Shown: in pieces, positions 47,110 through 59,665 of the stretch | Layout: each line of letters opens with the position of its first letter | How positions within the stretch are numbered: the first letter of the stretch is position 1 | NCBI GenBank assembly: GCA_037179385.1 | Contig: CM074187.1 | Location: 6,014,001 to 6,078,000, forward strand | Reading direction: 5' to 3' | DNA: 64,000 bases | From: Holothuria scabra | Taxonomy: Eukaryota; Echinodermata; Holothuroidea; Aspidochirotida; Holothuriidae | Made by a program: the position numbers and the translations under genes | Notes under the pieces: generated by a model | Told to the model about the DNA's origin: nothing | What the model saw: only the letters and a program-made list of their open reading frames with translations | Database searches by the model: none

Positions 47110-48880
47110 TTAATGTGATGCATAAGGTGTGCGGGGAACGACTGCACGTGCAGCAATTAATCATTGGAAACGGATTGTTTCCAGAAATTTTCAAAAGGGT
47201 TGACCCAATTTGTTGGTGTCTAGAAGAGATACTTCTGTTAACAATGCCGAGTGGTTGTTTGCAGTTGGCTTGTATTACCCGTATAGAACTTTTTGTCAAG
47301 TCCACGGCATGCGTTATTTTTGCTCATTTAGCATTTGTAGTCGTAGTTATAAAGTGACATCTGGTGGTCATGTAGATTCTACCTGCTTCGACTAAAAAAT
47401 TTCCTAAATTTCACGATTTCTTCTAAACAAACTTGGCGTTTGAGAATTTCCTTTTTACTTTGCCGCATACTAGGCTATTTTGCCGGAGGGAACGATATGT
47501 TTCCCCCGATATTTTCGCGGATAAACATATTCCCAAATAATTTTATCAAGGCCACGGTCTATCCGAAGTGTATTTGTAAAGCACAATGCTGACCACATTT
47601 TGGGCCATCTAGGATCGCTCGTTTCATTGCCTGTTGGTGTCGCATTGCTCATTTATACTTCTTTTTATTAATCTGTTTCTTGCTGACAAAGAGAGTGCTG
47701 ACGATTGGGCAAATTCGACGTATTGTAACAACTCTTTACTGCCCTTCGAGTATGTATTTATAAGGAGGGATGTTTTCCTGCCCTGTTTGAAATTTCTAGC
47801 TGTCTCTAAGGGCTTAGGTGCAAAATGGTGCTATACTTTGTTTGTTTTTTATGCACAGTCCTGATGCTGGAAATGTCCTGATCAGTCGCCTTTCAGTGAG
47901 AAGTTGTACCCCATGTTAAAGGGAAAAAATGTGAAAACCTACATTGTTCTATAACTGCCATTCATTTCAGTTCTTGATTTCACAAAAAGAAAATACCGTG
48001 GACCAAGTGTGCCACAATTGGCGAGTTTGGTAATTCATTCGTTGCCGCATGGAATTGTGGGGAACCGTGCGGGATATACAAACCGAGCTCAGCACGTAGC
48101 GTACATTGTTGCCTTATTTCGTCAGTATGTGCATGCAACACTAAGTATCGAGTGAACTCAAACGAAAATAGGGGTCTCAGTCCTACTTTAAGGCAGGTTG
48201 AAATGCAAATGTTTACACCCAAAAAGACAATTTAGACACAATACCCTGCACAAAGCCACACTACTGTAGATTCTCCTCTTTATGTTATGGATGGATTGAG
48301 AAAGAATGATTTCACGAAGTTTTCATGTAAACTCAAATTTCGGAATACATGCTGTAGGTGCGGGATTGGTTTATCCCGACAATTTGGAGGATGTGCGCAC
48401 GTGTTTAACCACCAAAGTGAATTACCGAACTGGCTTATTATCCTCTATTCCTCTAAACTCTGCTGGCAATGCTTGGGCTAAAATTATATTTACCATTCGG
48501 TGAAATGGTCATGTATCATCTCAGTAGAAAACAATACACAACGGAATTGAAACAGTTTGTGTATGCGACGCTGCAACCCAAATTCAAGGTCCATTTTTTT
48601 TGCCAATGAGAAGGGGTCAGTATAAACCGATAAAAGGGTCCGTTGCGCGAATTTTGAGTCCACAGCACTGTAAGGTATCTTAGCAATTTTCATCCATTCT
48701 TCAAATTGAAACTGCAACAACCTAACCAACTGACCACAGGCTGCCAAAACATTCCGTCACTCTCAGCCTTCTTGTGACTATTGGTACCGTCATTCACACG
48801 ATGTCATGTGATTGATCTTTAGGGGATAACTTCGGGCACCTTCACGTCTGGCAATGGAAAACATTCGCCTGAGATTCTGC
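47110..48880. other. Stretch with nothing recognised
   Basis: Several open frames of 60-90 codons occur on both strands, but none shows a known motif or splice context, and base composition is unremarkable. Confidence 0.5.
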
Positions 48881-49354
48881 CATTTCGGGCGAAGTTGCCG
48901 CGCAGAAATGTAAAGCCTGGCTAAAGAAATAATCTGCCCACATGTGTCGAGAATTTTTGAATTATTTTTTTTTCTTCGTAAAGATTACCATACTTGCATT
49001 ACCTAATTACGGTGCTTCTTGTTTTCCTGCCAAATGTATGAAAGGATTTGTTTATTCGGTTCCCAAACTCTGGAAAATCGTGGAAAAAGACTTAGAGTCT
49101 ATGGAATAACTGTTTTTTAAAAGCTTCCCCAAAATGTTGCGAATTTTTGCTACCTTTTCAAATTCGGAGGCTATTCGGCCACTTCCGAAAAATGCTGGGA
49201 ACGACTTGGAGAAGAGAATGATGACTGTTTTATGAGCTCTTCAAATATGCAACACTTTTTTTTATTCTTTAGTTGTCATAAAAAAATCTCTATGACGGCT
49301 CTTTCGTCTGGCAAATTTTTACGAGAATTCGGGCGAAGTTACGAGTTTACTGTG

Positions 49355-49590
49355 TCGTTAAAACACACTCTTAAAAATGTCTGAATGTGTTCAGAAATTA
49401 ATCGTTCACACACTTTTTTTCCTCGCTTTGTTAACACGTTTAGATGCTACACACACCGTCGTGTTTATTCCAAGACGTTTCCCGGATTTCCGAGTCAGTT
49501 TTAAACACATTCAATTGTTGAACGTTTAGTGTTTAATTTCTAAACATGTTAAGGGTTAAAAGGTCTTACGTGTTTTAAGAATGCAAGACA
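49355..49590. repeat. Imperfect inverted-repeat element
   Basis: Words ATGTGTTCAGAAATTAATCG (left) and TTAATTTCTAAACATGT (right) oppose each other, with AAAACACACTCTTAAAAATG at one edge and CGTGTTTTAAGAATGC at the other. It is probably an old palindromic MITE. Confidence 0.35.
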
Positions 49591-50119
49591 GATTTTTGAG
49601 AATGAAATAGCTAGCCGATTTTTCCATATCCATGTCCGGATTTCAGATCCTTTGCAAAATTTCTGGGGCTAGCCTGTCCCCTCAGTGCCCGGCTTCCCCA
49701 CCTCGTACATCTTTGCCAACCACTATTGCCGCTGTCGGCCGGTTGGCCCCAGCCAATTGCTCCAAAAGTAGTCTGGATAAGGGCCGGCACTTCCTGCTTA
49801 TCAATTCCGTGATTGAGTTTGCGTAAGGAACTTTCGCATGTCATCATGACAAGTGCATGTCTTGCGATACCAATGCCCACATATTAAAACCATTCAAAAC
49901 CCATTTTTCACTGTCACGCGCCCAACGTACCTCGGAGAGCTATTGCAAATAACTTTTTTTTACGAGCAATCCAAACCTGTAGACAAATACAATGCCTCAT
50001 CTTAAGGGGGGGGGGGTGCATAAAGATACATGAGCCCCACGGCAGTGGTGTAGCTAAACTTCTTTCAAGAGGGGCAAGCACCAAAATTTTCCAATTTTTC
50101 CTAAAGTGTGAACACAACG

Positions 50120-50690
50120 GAATTAGAAAGTAATTTCCGTCGAGCAGAGTGCGCCTAAAATTTGTGTTCTTTCAAACAAATATTTGTAAATATGGAGCTT
50201 GTATTGCAGAACATAATTTAGATTCTGGGTTTCCTGTGAGGACTGACAAATTTGAAAATTTTTGGAACTATTGAAGAATCTGCGTTTCCTGTTAGCATAT
50301 ATCTGAGATAGCATGTGGCCTGAAGATTGTCGTTGTTACATTATAATTTTATCTAATTAGTGCGGATTGGGGCTTCCTGGGGGCATTCAAACTTTGTTGC
50401 CTTTTGAAGACAAAGTATTTCATCATTAAGAGCCTACATTGAAGGAAATTTAGGGAAACGGTACTATAGCGACCCGGAAAAGTTTATCACTGAACTGATT
50501 TATGAACGACCACTTACTGCAATAGAGGTTGCTATTCGGTGCTCTCAAAGCGATACGCAAATAATAACAAATATGGAGCTTGTATTAGACGAATTCGAAA
50601 CTTAATGAAGAAAAGTTGGGAAAATCGCACTGTTCCCTTGTTGAATGGTGTCTCAAATGGCAAATTCCCGAATTTTTCATTTTTTCCAGT
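50120..50690 (+). repeat. Two copies of the AATATGGAGCTTGTATT module
   Basis: AATATGGAGCTTGTATTGCA at about 50191 and AATATGGAGCTTGTATTAGA at about 50571, each preceded by a G+C-rich GAGTGCGCC/AGCGATACGC box. The same module recurs at 55738 and, inverted, near 56530. It belongs to a decayed DNA-element complex, not a gene. Confidence 0.5.
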
Positions 50691-50701
50691 GGGAAGGAGG
50701 C

Positions 50702-50731
50702 GGGGGGGGGGGGGGAATCCCCCCCCCCCCC
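50702..50731. repeat. G14-AAT-C13 perfect hairpin
   Basis: A run of about 14 G, then AAT, then about 13 C, flanked by GGAGGC and CATGTAGC. It is self-complementary and also fits a G-quadruplex; exact lengths are unreliable. Confidence 0.75.
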
Positions 50732-50789
50732 ATGTAGCCATGCTACTGCCCCACGGTAAAGTCTGGATCCTGGGTTTCCTCATTTGAGA

Positions 50790-52100
50790 GTTTTGGAATG
50801 TACAGTTTCGTACCGTGGATCAGTGTAAATAGATTTCAAACTTTATGCCTCCTTATAAGGTTTGATGTACCTCCCATAGGTCCCTGCTAAAATCCTAGAC
50901 GCGCCAGCGAAGGTATAAAGTGAACGAAGAGAGGAAAATTCCCAGAAACAGCATAAATTTGAAGGGGCGGGTAGGTTTGGACTGGAGGTATTTCCCTGTT
51001 AGCCTTTTAGCTTCCCTGTTGCCTATACACGGTCCCAGAACCCAAATAATATTATCTGGCTATTTATTTTCTCACCTCGATATCAACGTCTTAGCCTCCA
51101 TGAATTCATGCTCTGAGCTCTTACTGATTTCTTCCCCGGATCCACCCATGGCCTAACGGGACATCTTTTTCTGCGGGTGACTTCTTGCTCGACGCCAGAT
51201 CCCCACCAGGGCATAATCTCTGCCGGGGGCGACTTGTCCCTTGACCCACTATAGTGTCCCTTAGACGGTTTTGTTATCTCCACCATTTCTTGTCCTCATT
51301 TTACGGTCCCGCACAACACACACAGGCCACCCAAACAATAATTTTCAAACCCTGTAGTTTCAACCGATGAAAACATTTTTGGTATTTTGTCGGTGGGGTT
51401 TTCGGGGAGATAATTTTTCCTTCAGAAGCCTTATGTATGAGCTTGCAGCAATTGTTGTCGTACAGGCTAGCCAAAAAATTATAAAGTTTACTTGTATAAT
51501 TATAGTTCTTTCGAATTACAGTCCTTTACAGTGCATTGACCGACTATCGCTGGTAAAGTTATGCTTTGGATAATACAGAATAATGCTGACTGCCTTACCA
51601 GTGAAAGGAGTGAAAACGTGGGAGAAGTGAGGAGAAGCAACTGTATTGCCTCTGTGCATGCAGCTAGGCTGTTGTATACCAGACACTCATCTAAATCTAA
51701 ACAGAGTTACCATTCCTCCTCAGTGCGTTATATAGTGACAACGTATAAAAACATAATAGCTTTGCTGAGTGTACATACAGCTCTTTGGTGTAAACAAGCA
51801 CACAATACTTTTACACTGGTTTCTCATAATATAGCACTGCTTTACAACAGTCAATGCTGACCACTGCTGAAGAGAAGGTTATTAGGCAGACGAAGATGTT
51901 TTGATTTGGGTTTCAAATGACATGGATGAAAACTTCATGACCAGACGCGTGTGGCACAGTTGTAAACTGGGCAACCAAGGACAAGCAAAGCAGATGTAAT
52001 TAGCTGGTCCGCCTCAGGGCGATCCAAGGACACATGATCCTACGCTTTTTATAGCTTTTATGATCTGTGTAGTGAGCTTAGTTTACCAAGTGGGTTTCCC
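50790..52100. other. Stretch with nothing recognised
   Basis: No motif-bearing ORF, tRNA or bounded element is visible. The frame at 51561-51860 (99 codons) has no recognisable domain. Confidence 0.45.
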
Positions 52101-52109
52101 CGATCAAAG

Positions 52110-52181
52110 TGGGGAGGAGATTCAAAAACTTTTCAGTGGTGGCAGCATAATCCTTTGGGGGGACTGCGGCTGACCTTTAAC
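52110..52181 (-). mobile_element. Isolated end of a CAGTCCCCC-family MITE (reverse)
   Basis: TTTGGGGGGACTGCGGCTGA then CCTTTAA is the reverse complement of TTAAAGGTCAGCCGCAGTCC, matching the family ends at 13506 and 17222. No partner end is found nearby. Confidence 0.45.
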
Positions 52182-54706
52182 GAATAAGTGTTTCAAAAAC
52201 TAACGAGGTTCAAGAGCCCCATCCCAAAAATCGGCCAGGATCTTCTTCATCGCCGTTGGCCCGCATAAAATATGTCTTTCAACATTAGTAGTAATTGTGG
52301 AAATTTTATAACACGACTTGTATTTCCCGCATTCCAAAGATTGTAGCTTATAAATTATTTCCCAACGATTAGCCGGAGGGACAGGAATGTAACTTACGTA
52401 ATAGCCTACACATGTTGGTATCTAAATTTACAAGAGATTCACAGATAATAAGCTGTGCACATTCCGCGCTAAAACAATCATGGAAAAGTGGTACAAGGCG
52501 TGGTATTTCCCAGTGGCGTAGGAAGCAATATGGGTATGCAAATACGGGTGGACGGACAGGGGCGTCGATTTTATTTTCAAAGTGGGGGACATCTGGCCTA
52601 AATTTTTCTCCTGTCCTGGTAAGGTGTCCACAGCGCAGGGGTGGCGCCAGGATTTGCCCGACAGGGGGGCCAAGCTCCCCGACCGGGGGGGGGCAGCAGT
52701 TCAAGGCCCCGACAAAGGCGATAGGTTAGTCCCGGTGGGACGTAACTTGGCAGAATTTGAGGCGCGCCCAGCGCGCCTAAATTTTTGGCCTTTTTAAACA
52801 AACACTTAAAAATCTGAAGTTTATTTTTTGAAAGAAATTTGGCTTTTGTTATGACAATTTAAAATTTGGGATATTTATTGAAGAATCTATCCTTGATATG
52901 AGCAAATTCAAAAGCGTTTTACACGCGACAGCTGAAATTCCGTTGAGGTTATATGCATTTAACCGTTCTCAGTTGTCCTACGTACTATCTCAAGACGAGC
53001 CTTAAATTTTGAACGAAAAGTTTTTTTATCCTTTCTTGAACAAAGATTTGAAAATTTAGAGCTTATTTTATTGCAGAAATGTTGGAATTTAACATAAGAA
53101 AATTTGTTTTTTGGTAAGGTTATAATAAAACATTTGGGTTCTTTATTAAGTGATATGCCTTTCAAGAGCAAAATTAGGTAGAATGTCGGGGTGATTAACA
53201 GAGTTGTCTGGTTATTTGTTGTACTGAGTATCCGTCAAGTTTGGAAAAAGTTTGCCACTTTTAACAATCTGAAACTTATATTATGACAGATTTTGGTGTT
53301 TTTATGGAAGATTTCGACCTTCTTATAAGAAAACTCAAGTAGGGAGTAATCTGTAGTTTTTTACAGCTTTGTTGGGGTTACTGAATATCATCAGGTAGAT
53401 TAATGCCCTCGGACCATATTGGTAAATGTTCCGTGGAAAATGTTTGGCTTCCCACATATTTGAAGTTCTGACATAGGCCGACGGGAGTGTTTCAGTTTGG
53501 GAGGGGACAGAATTATTTTGTTTTTCTTTTGTCTGAAAAATATAAAATTGCCCGAAAAACTACAAGTGGAGCGCACAGATATTTTTGAAGCAGGAAAGGG
53601 CATTTCCGCGACCGGGATGGTAACTAGAAACAAAGTAGCGACATAGCCATTATTTTGAGCTTTCTTTCGCAATAAAATTTTCACTTTGTAATACTGCCCC
53701 AAAGCGAAGAATAATATGCAAGCATGCTTTGTTCTGTTAAGCAATTTTTTCGACCAAAACACTATCTAAGCGGAGCGCCACCCATCAGTTGGCGCGGAAC
53801 GTAAAGAAAATTGTTAAAAAAAAAAAAAAAAAACAGAAAAAACTAACACCACAGACACCCGGAAATGGCATTTCCCAGACTTTAGCAGTCTTTATTTTGA
53901 GCTTTCCTTTGAAATAGAAATTTTACTTTAACAGAAAAAAAAAACAACTTGGTAAGTGATCAGAAAACTACCAGATAAAAGGTACGGTACTGCTACATTT
54001 AGATGTAACGGACTTGTCTCTTTTCGGGGGGAAAATATATGCAAACACATACTGTTTTTTTACTCTACCAGAATTCTTTGTTATATTCAATTGCAATATC
54101 CACTAAAAAGATGAAATTTTCTTCGTGACTGCCCGAACTCCAGACAAATTGATCTTACTTCCAACGTATTTGGAAAAATGTCACGTTACAAGGTGGCTTC
54201 AAATGAATTTTCAGTCAGACTTAAGAGGAGACATATTCAAGCCACTGTTTATCATTGTGTAGCCCAAAATGGCCTGGCCGATTTTCGTTACCGTTTCTAG
54301 AATTCGGTTGTCGGGACAGGCCAGAAGGCAGACCATTGGGCAATGCATGTCGAACGGACCTTTGTCAGAGGGTCGGGAGGACTTTAGAAAAAGACCAGTG
54401 GGTAATGCCTGCGCTTGAAAAACCACTTGTCCGTTTTTGTAAGCAAAATTTGGAATTGTCAGTTTCCTTGAAGAGTATGGTCTTATAGTAAGCAAAATCA
54501 AGAAGATCGTCGGGGTGACTGAAGTTATCAGACCCACATTTTTTTTTATCGTGGGCCTGTGTATGAAAGATCCCCGATGAAACTGGATTTTCTCTCAACA
54601 ACAGGGGGAGGGAAGTCTTCCCCAACTGGGGCATGACCTTGCGCGCACGGATTAAAGATGGGAGAAGGGATAGCAGAACTAGTAAGAAGTGATTAAAACC
54701 GATTAA

Positions 54707-55103
54707 AGGCCAGGTCACACTACGACGATATCGGATCGGATTTCGCTTCGATTTTTGTAAGGGTTAATTAATATCTCCTTCATCTTTGGTCGGAGAGAAA
54801 CAAAAATTTGCCAACCAGTGTAGACTACGAAATTCCAAGTAACTTATACTAATTATTCCGTGACGCCAAATCCACAGACAACTTTTATCGGATACGCGTA
54901 GTTCGATAAAAGCCACTTGACAATGTGAAGTCACGAAATAAGTAGTATATATTTGACTTCCGCATTCCGCTCATACCGATCGTATATTTACACAGGATTG
55001 CAAATTTTTGGTTCTTTCCGAAAATGGATGGAGGAGAATTTAACTAAAACTGACAGAAATCGGATAGTAATTCGATCCGATATCGCTGTAGTGTGTACTG
55101 GGA
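54707..55103. mobile_element. TTAA-flanked MITE nested in the hAT-like element
   Basis: A 397-bp element between TTAA at 54703-54706 and 55104-55107. Left AGGCCAGGTCACACTACGAC then GATATCGGATCGGATT; right reverse-complemented TCCCAGTACACACTACAGCG then ATATCGGATCGAATT. The roughly 36-bp imperfect inverted repeats are strong. Non-coding. Confidence 0.75.
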
Positions 55104-55403
55104 TTAAAATCGATGCATCAAAAATAGGGTTACAAACGAAAAACAAAAAAATCATGAAGAAAAAAAAAAGTTCACTATCATCCATCCAGTAACTTCAGTC
55201 CTTAACGTTCTTCATTAGGCCTTCCGCAAAAAATGCCACACTTCCCCGACGGGGGATGAGATAGGACAATTAAGGTACATATGGAATGAGGTATAACAGA
55301 GCCAACAATAAGTGATCGAAATTCGATTCCCAATATGCTTTAAAATAGCACTGCAAAACAAAAATGTGTTCAAGATCACCCATCTGGTAACTTCAGTTCT
55401 TTT

Positions 55404-55490
55404 AGGTTTTTTAATTAAATAACTGATTAACTAAAATTAATTAATCAATTAAGTTATTAATTGATTAATCAATTAATTAATTTTTTATCT
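55404..55490. repeat. TTAATTAA-rich palindromic tract
   Basis: Repeated TTAATTAA, ATTAATTGATTAATCAATTA and TTAATCAATTAAGTTATTAA make a dense self-complementary A+T block close to the right end of the hAT-like element. Confidence 0.7.
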
Positions 55491-55689
55491 TTAGGCCTCC
55501 CCGACGAAATCGCCGACCTTCCCCGACGGGGGGGCAGTGTTTCCCGACGGGGGGATGGCCCCCCCGGCCCCCCGCTGGCGCCACCCCTACCACAGCGGCG
55601 TAGCTACACATTTTTAAGGGGGGTGGGTGAGTGAGCATCCGAATTTTACGATTTTAAGTGTGAATACCACTCTAATAGGAACGTAATTT

Positions 55690-56600
55690 GCGGCGGGCGA
55701 AGCGCTCTGAAATTTTTGTCCTTTTCGAGTATTTGAAAATATGGAGCTTGAATTGCAGAAAAGTTTGGATGCTGAGTTTCCTGTAAGGAAATTAGAAAAG
55801 TTGGGGAGTACTGAAGAATTTGTATATCCTCTTAACGAATCTGAGATTGAGCGGCGACCAAAGATCGTTGTCGCTTATAATGTTACCCAACGCCTACGAA
55901 ATGAGGCTTTCCGACGAAATTTTTTGAGTCAAGAGCTTATATTGGAGAAAATTTGGAATTTTATGAAAGAAAATTTATAAAAAAACACTGTAGTTAGCGT
56001 TGCCACTTGATGATCTAGTGTAACATCTAGCAAATTTCAGATTTCGTCACCTCCAGAGCTCGGAAAAGTTGACGAAATTGAAGGTATGAGCGAGCACCTC
56101 TGCTTCTTTTTCTTCTTCTTCCTCTTTGGAAATACGTTGCAGACTCCAAATGGGCACAAACGCAACGTAGTAAGAGAGAGAGAGAGAGGGGGGGGGGGGG
56201 GATAAGCAAGATGCCAGGAGGAACGAGAAGGTGTCGGGGTCTGCGATATGAGTCTTATCGGGTAGTTTGTTCCAATCAAGGATAGTTGATGAAAAGAAGG
56301 AACATTTATACTGGGCGATTTGGCAATTAATTTGATAAGGAATTGCAATTTTATGAATTGCAATCTGCAGCGCGCGGAAGATTTTGCTTTTACGATCTTC
56401 AGTCGATTACCGTGCAATTATTTTCAGATTTTCCAATATAGGAAATGCAGATTCTTCCATCAGTAATTCCCCAAATTTTAAAGTTTCCCTGTACAAGAGA
56501 CCCAGAATTCCAAATTTCTGCAATACAAGCTCTATATCTACAAATATTTGTTTCAAAAATGCAAGAATTTCGGTGCTATACGCACTGCGCAAATGTCTCG
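55690..56600. repeat. Inverted pair of the ATGGAGCTT module
   Basis: The forward copy (GGCGGGCGAAGCGCTCTGAA, AAATATGGAGCTTGAATTGC at 55738) faces an inverted copy (CTGCAATACAAGCTCTATAT at about 56518, ACGCACTGCGCAAATG). The open frame 55741-55980 lies wholly inside repeat sequence. Confidence 0.5.
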
Positions 56601-57229
56601 GTACACAGTCCGCATGCAACTTTTTTAGAAAAATAAATGAGTCCAAATGCAAAATTTCGACACGAGCACATCACACATTCGTATAGCGATTCGACCATTT
56701 CGTATTGAGACCATTATTAGAGAAGTAAAATCACTGAATGTTGCCAGATCAGAGACTTCAATATTGAATTAGAGGTACACCTCCCTCCTTTGTCTGCAGA
56801 TAGTGTGTGATGAGGTGTCGTTCTAACTTCGAAAGGATATATTTTAAAGTTTTTATATCAACACCCGTAGGCTTATGCAACGGTGTCCCAGTAGCACCAG
56901 TGGGTACTACCCCCCCCCCCCTCGGTCTGTGATTTTCCTGCAGTAGATTGAAGTGTGCTTTGATCAGTTTATGGATTTTAATTTCTTTCATCAAAAATGG
57001 TTCCTTACTATTAGAACTTGTTTACAAATCCTTCGCAAACTATCACAATTTTCGTTGTGATTCTGTTTACTTATAGAGTATACCCGCCCCGTATTTAAAT
57101 TCACATTGACCGTATAGTCCGTTGAAGTAATTACCCACACTTTCAAGACCATGTTTTGAAAACTTTGGAGTTTACGAGTAACTCAAAATATTGAAACATT
57201 TAGCACCATATTTTGCATCTGGGCCCCTT

Positions 57230-59100
57230 TTCTCAGACACCCAGGGGCGTAGCTACAAGGGGCAGGCGGCTCTAAAAATTGAAGAATTCGGAAATTTGCT
57301 ATTTGTAAAACCAGTCTTCCATGTGGTTTTGACAACTCATCAAATTCCAAAATTCTAAATTCTCTCCAATAAGTGCTCCATATTCGCCGTCAGTTGTTTC
57401 AAACTGTCTCATACATCAGTTTCAGTTGACAAACCTTTTCAAGCTCTGGAAATGACAAAACGGAAATTTGCCATTTTTTAAACCAGATCATCAAGTGACA
57501 CCGGCAATTTCAGTGCTATTTTATAAATTTTCTTCATAAAATTCCAAATTTTCTTCAATATAAGCTCTTGTCTTTGAAATAGTGTGTCAAAAATAGACAA
57601 CAAAGTTTTGGACACTTTTAAAATTTTATTGGAGAGCTTCATTTCTTAGGCATCAAAGACAACATTTCGTAGCAACATATCATGCATTAGGAAGTACACG
57701 CTGAGGCGGACGAAGCGCGCAGAAAATTTTGCTTTGGTAAAACAATGAATTATAAATTGGCGCTTGCACTAGAGAGAACTCGGAATTTCATAAGAACGGA
57801 GAGTTGAGAATATCACACAAATGAAAAAGAGGTTTTCTGACCAAGGAAATTGCCAGGGGTGGAAGCATACTTACCCCCTCATTTTTACTGGAGGGATATC
57901 GCCCACGTAGCTCTTGCTTCCTACGTCTATGGTATTTCCGGATTGTTATCTGTTATATTCTTTACACAGAGTTTTCTATTGCAGTTTTTCCATGTTCGGA
58001 TGTTTTGTTTCGTTTATTTGTTTGTCTCTTTTTTCCATGTGTGAAATAAAATATAGGGTAAATCAGAGACGCAGATCAAAAGGGTCCAGAGGGCCCGCAC
58101 TCCCTGCTCTTGGCCGCCAAAAATTTTGAAACGCCAATTTCAAACATGCGTGTCACGGGGGTGGTTATTTTTTAAGTTAAGTGTGTCTTTTCATCCAATC
58201 AAATGAACAACAATAGTGTGGAGGCGACCGCAAAGGTGTCTAAAATGTGAATATGTAAGTTTGAATCAAGCGCGTGTATACATCATATCAAAGCTGCACA
58301 GGCATAGGCGGGATTACGAAGGAGCGGGGACACGGGAGGCACTTGCCCCCCCCCCCCACTTTTTTGCAGAACTTAGCTAACTTTGCTAAGTTGTATAACG
58401 TTGAAACAGGTCATATACTGCATTGAAAACTAAATAAAAACAGTATTCTTCCAATAAATGTCTCAACGCTGTTTTTTCGACACGCTTCACCCGTTTTAAA
58501 TATGTCAGGATTCGGGGTTACTCCTTATAGAACACCTCTTCCATTGTCTCTGAGCCTTATCACCAGTGCCCGGGCCATACACAGCTGAAGGTCCACCGTA
58601 ACTAGTGAAAAGGTGAATCAGGGGAGGCTATTGTCTTCTAATCCCTTCCTCTAACCAAGTGCCCCAAGCTTTCTGAAAGGACGATGATCTTGTTTTACCC
58701 TAACCTGGAGCTCCACTCCTTTTCGGCTGGAGTGAAAAGGGGTCCACTCTTTCTCTAACTTCCATATCCACAGTGGTCACCCTTACTCAGCAGTAGTGAA
58801 AAGGAACAACACTTTTTCTAATTTTATTTCAATTTCACTATTGAGATGAAGTAAAAATTCTTTTTTCGGCGCGCTCCGCGGGCCCCTTTACAGGTAACGG
58901 CTCTATGGAAGTCCCCTAAAAAAGACTGTATAGGAAACCAGAGTACGTTTGTGCTTCAGTTAGAATGTCTTTAAGGGGCCACCTTATTCAGCTAAGGTTA
59001 AAAGTGGCCCATCCTTTCTCTAATTTTCATTCATTTTCATTTCTGAGATGTCTTAAACGCTGAATTTTTCGGCGCGCTTTGCGCGCCCCATCATAGACAA
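57230..59100. repeat. Mosaic of decayed GCGTAGCTAC / GCGCGC repeat fragments
   Basis: Includes CCAGGGGCGTAGCTACAAGG (57241), GAGGCGGACGAAGCGCGCAG (57702), and two related segments ending TTTTCGGCGCGCTCCGCGGG (58863) and TTTTCGGCGCGCTTTGCGCG (59067), each after a CTTTCTCTAA...TGAGATG stretch. Boundaries cannot be fixed by eye. Confidence 0.45.
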
Positions 59101-59334
59101 GGACTGAATTCACATCACATGAAAATAAAGCTCTCTAAAAAGAAGATCTGGAGCACCAAGTAGGTAGCCACTGAAGAACTTCAATTTTAAAAAATCCATT
59201 CTCCCTCTCTCCCTCCCTCCCTCTCTGCACCCTTTGCATTCTCGATTCCGGCCGACTTGTTAAGTGCCCGTCTTATGTAATTTGAAGTTGAAGATAAAAT
59301 GCATCATTTTAATGCCTTCAATTTCGTAAATACC

Positions 59335-59525
59335 CAGGAGCTTCCGGGGGCTTCTTCTCCTGCACCCCACCGGGACTTTGCCCCTGGACCCCACCAGGAG
59401 CCCTAAGGCGGGTCCCTGGACCCCACGCCGTTAGGGGGAGCGCTTTCGCGCTTCCGCGGCGCCTTTGGCGCCGCTTGCTTGTCTGCCGAATCCCCCCCCC
59501 CCCCCCCATTTCCAGAGATCAGATC
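59335..59525. repeat. G+C-rich CCCCTGGACCCCACC repeat and C18 run
   Basis: Tandem-like TGCCCCTGGACCCCACCAGG and GTCCCTGGACCCCACG, then the hairpin-prone GCGGCGCCTTTGGCGCCGC, then about 18 C at 59491-59508. Related to the fragment at 20225. Confidence 0.55.
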
Positions 59526-59665
59526 CCGCCCCTGTGCACAGGTATAGCGCTATTACTTGATCACCGATTATTACGGGGACCCTAAGTCGAGGTTGCTTTT
59601 GTGGACCGACAAACTTCAACCTTGAAAGCTTGAAAATCAAGACCTCAGTACAGGGTAGTAGGTTG

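Larger units (their letters stand above)
52636..55589. mobile_element. hAT-like non-autonomous transposon, 2954 bp, with 8-bp target duplication
   Basis: Starts CAGGGGTGGCGCCAG and ends CTGGCGCCACCCCTA, a 15-bp inverted repeat with one mismatch at the outermost base. It is flanked by CCACAGCG at 52628-52635 and 55590-55597. An 8-bp duplication with C/TAGGGG termini is the hAT pattern. Subterminal regions are rich in GACAGGGGGGCC and CCCCGACGGGGGG. No intact transposase frame. A TTAA-flanked MITE (54707-55103), a copy of the GCGGAGCGCC repeat (53758) and an AT palindrome (55404-55485) lie inside. Confidence 0.8.

Noticed and set aside
47634..47864. 76-codon frame with a hydrophobic start as a small gene
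   Set aside because: No motif, no splice or promoter context, and similar-sized random frames occur throughout the A+T-rich sequence.
36234..52181. One 16-kb transposon bounded by the outward-facing CAGTCCCCC ends at 36234 and 52181
   Set aside because: The two ends are separated by many unrelated elements, no transposase is seen, and the family members are about 250 bp; two truncated copies are simpler.
52412..52729. 105-codon frame as a coding region
   Set aside because: It runs across the left end of the hAT-like transposon and its target duplication, so it is an accidental frame.
55741..55980. 79-codon frame beginning MELELQKSLDAEFPVRKLEK as a gene
   Set aside because: The start region (ATGGAGCTTGAATTGCAG) is a dispersed repeat module also found, with stops, at about 50194, 50574 and inverted near 56530; no protein family fits.
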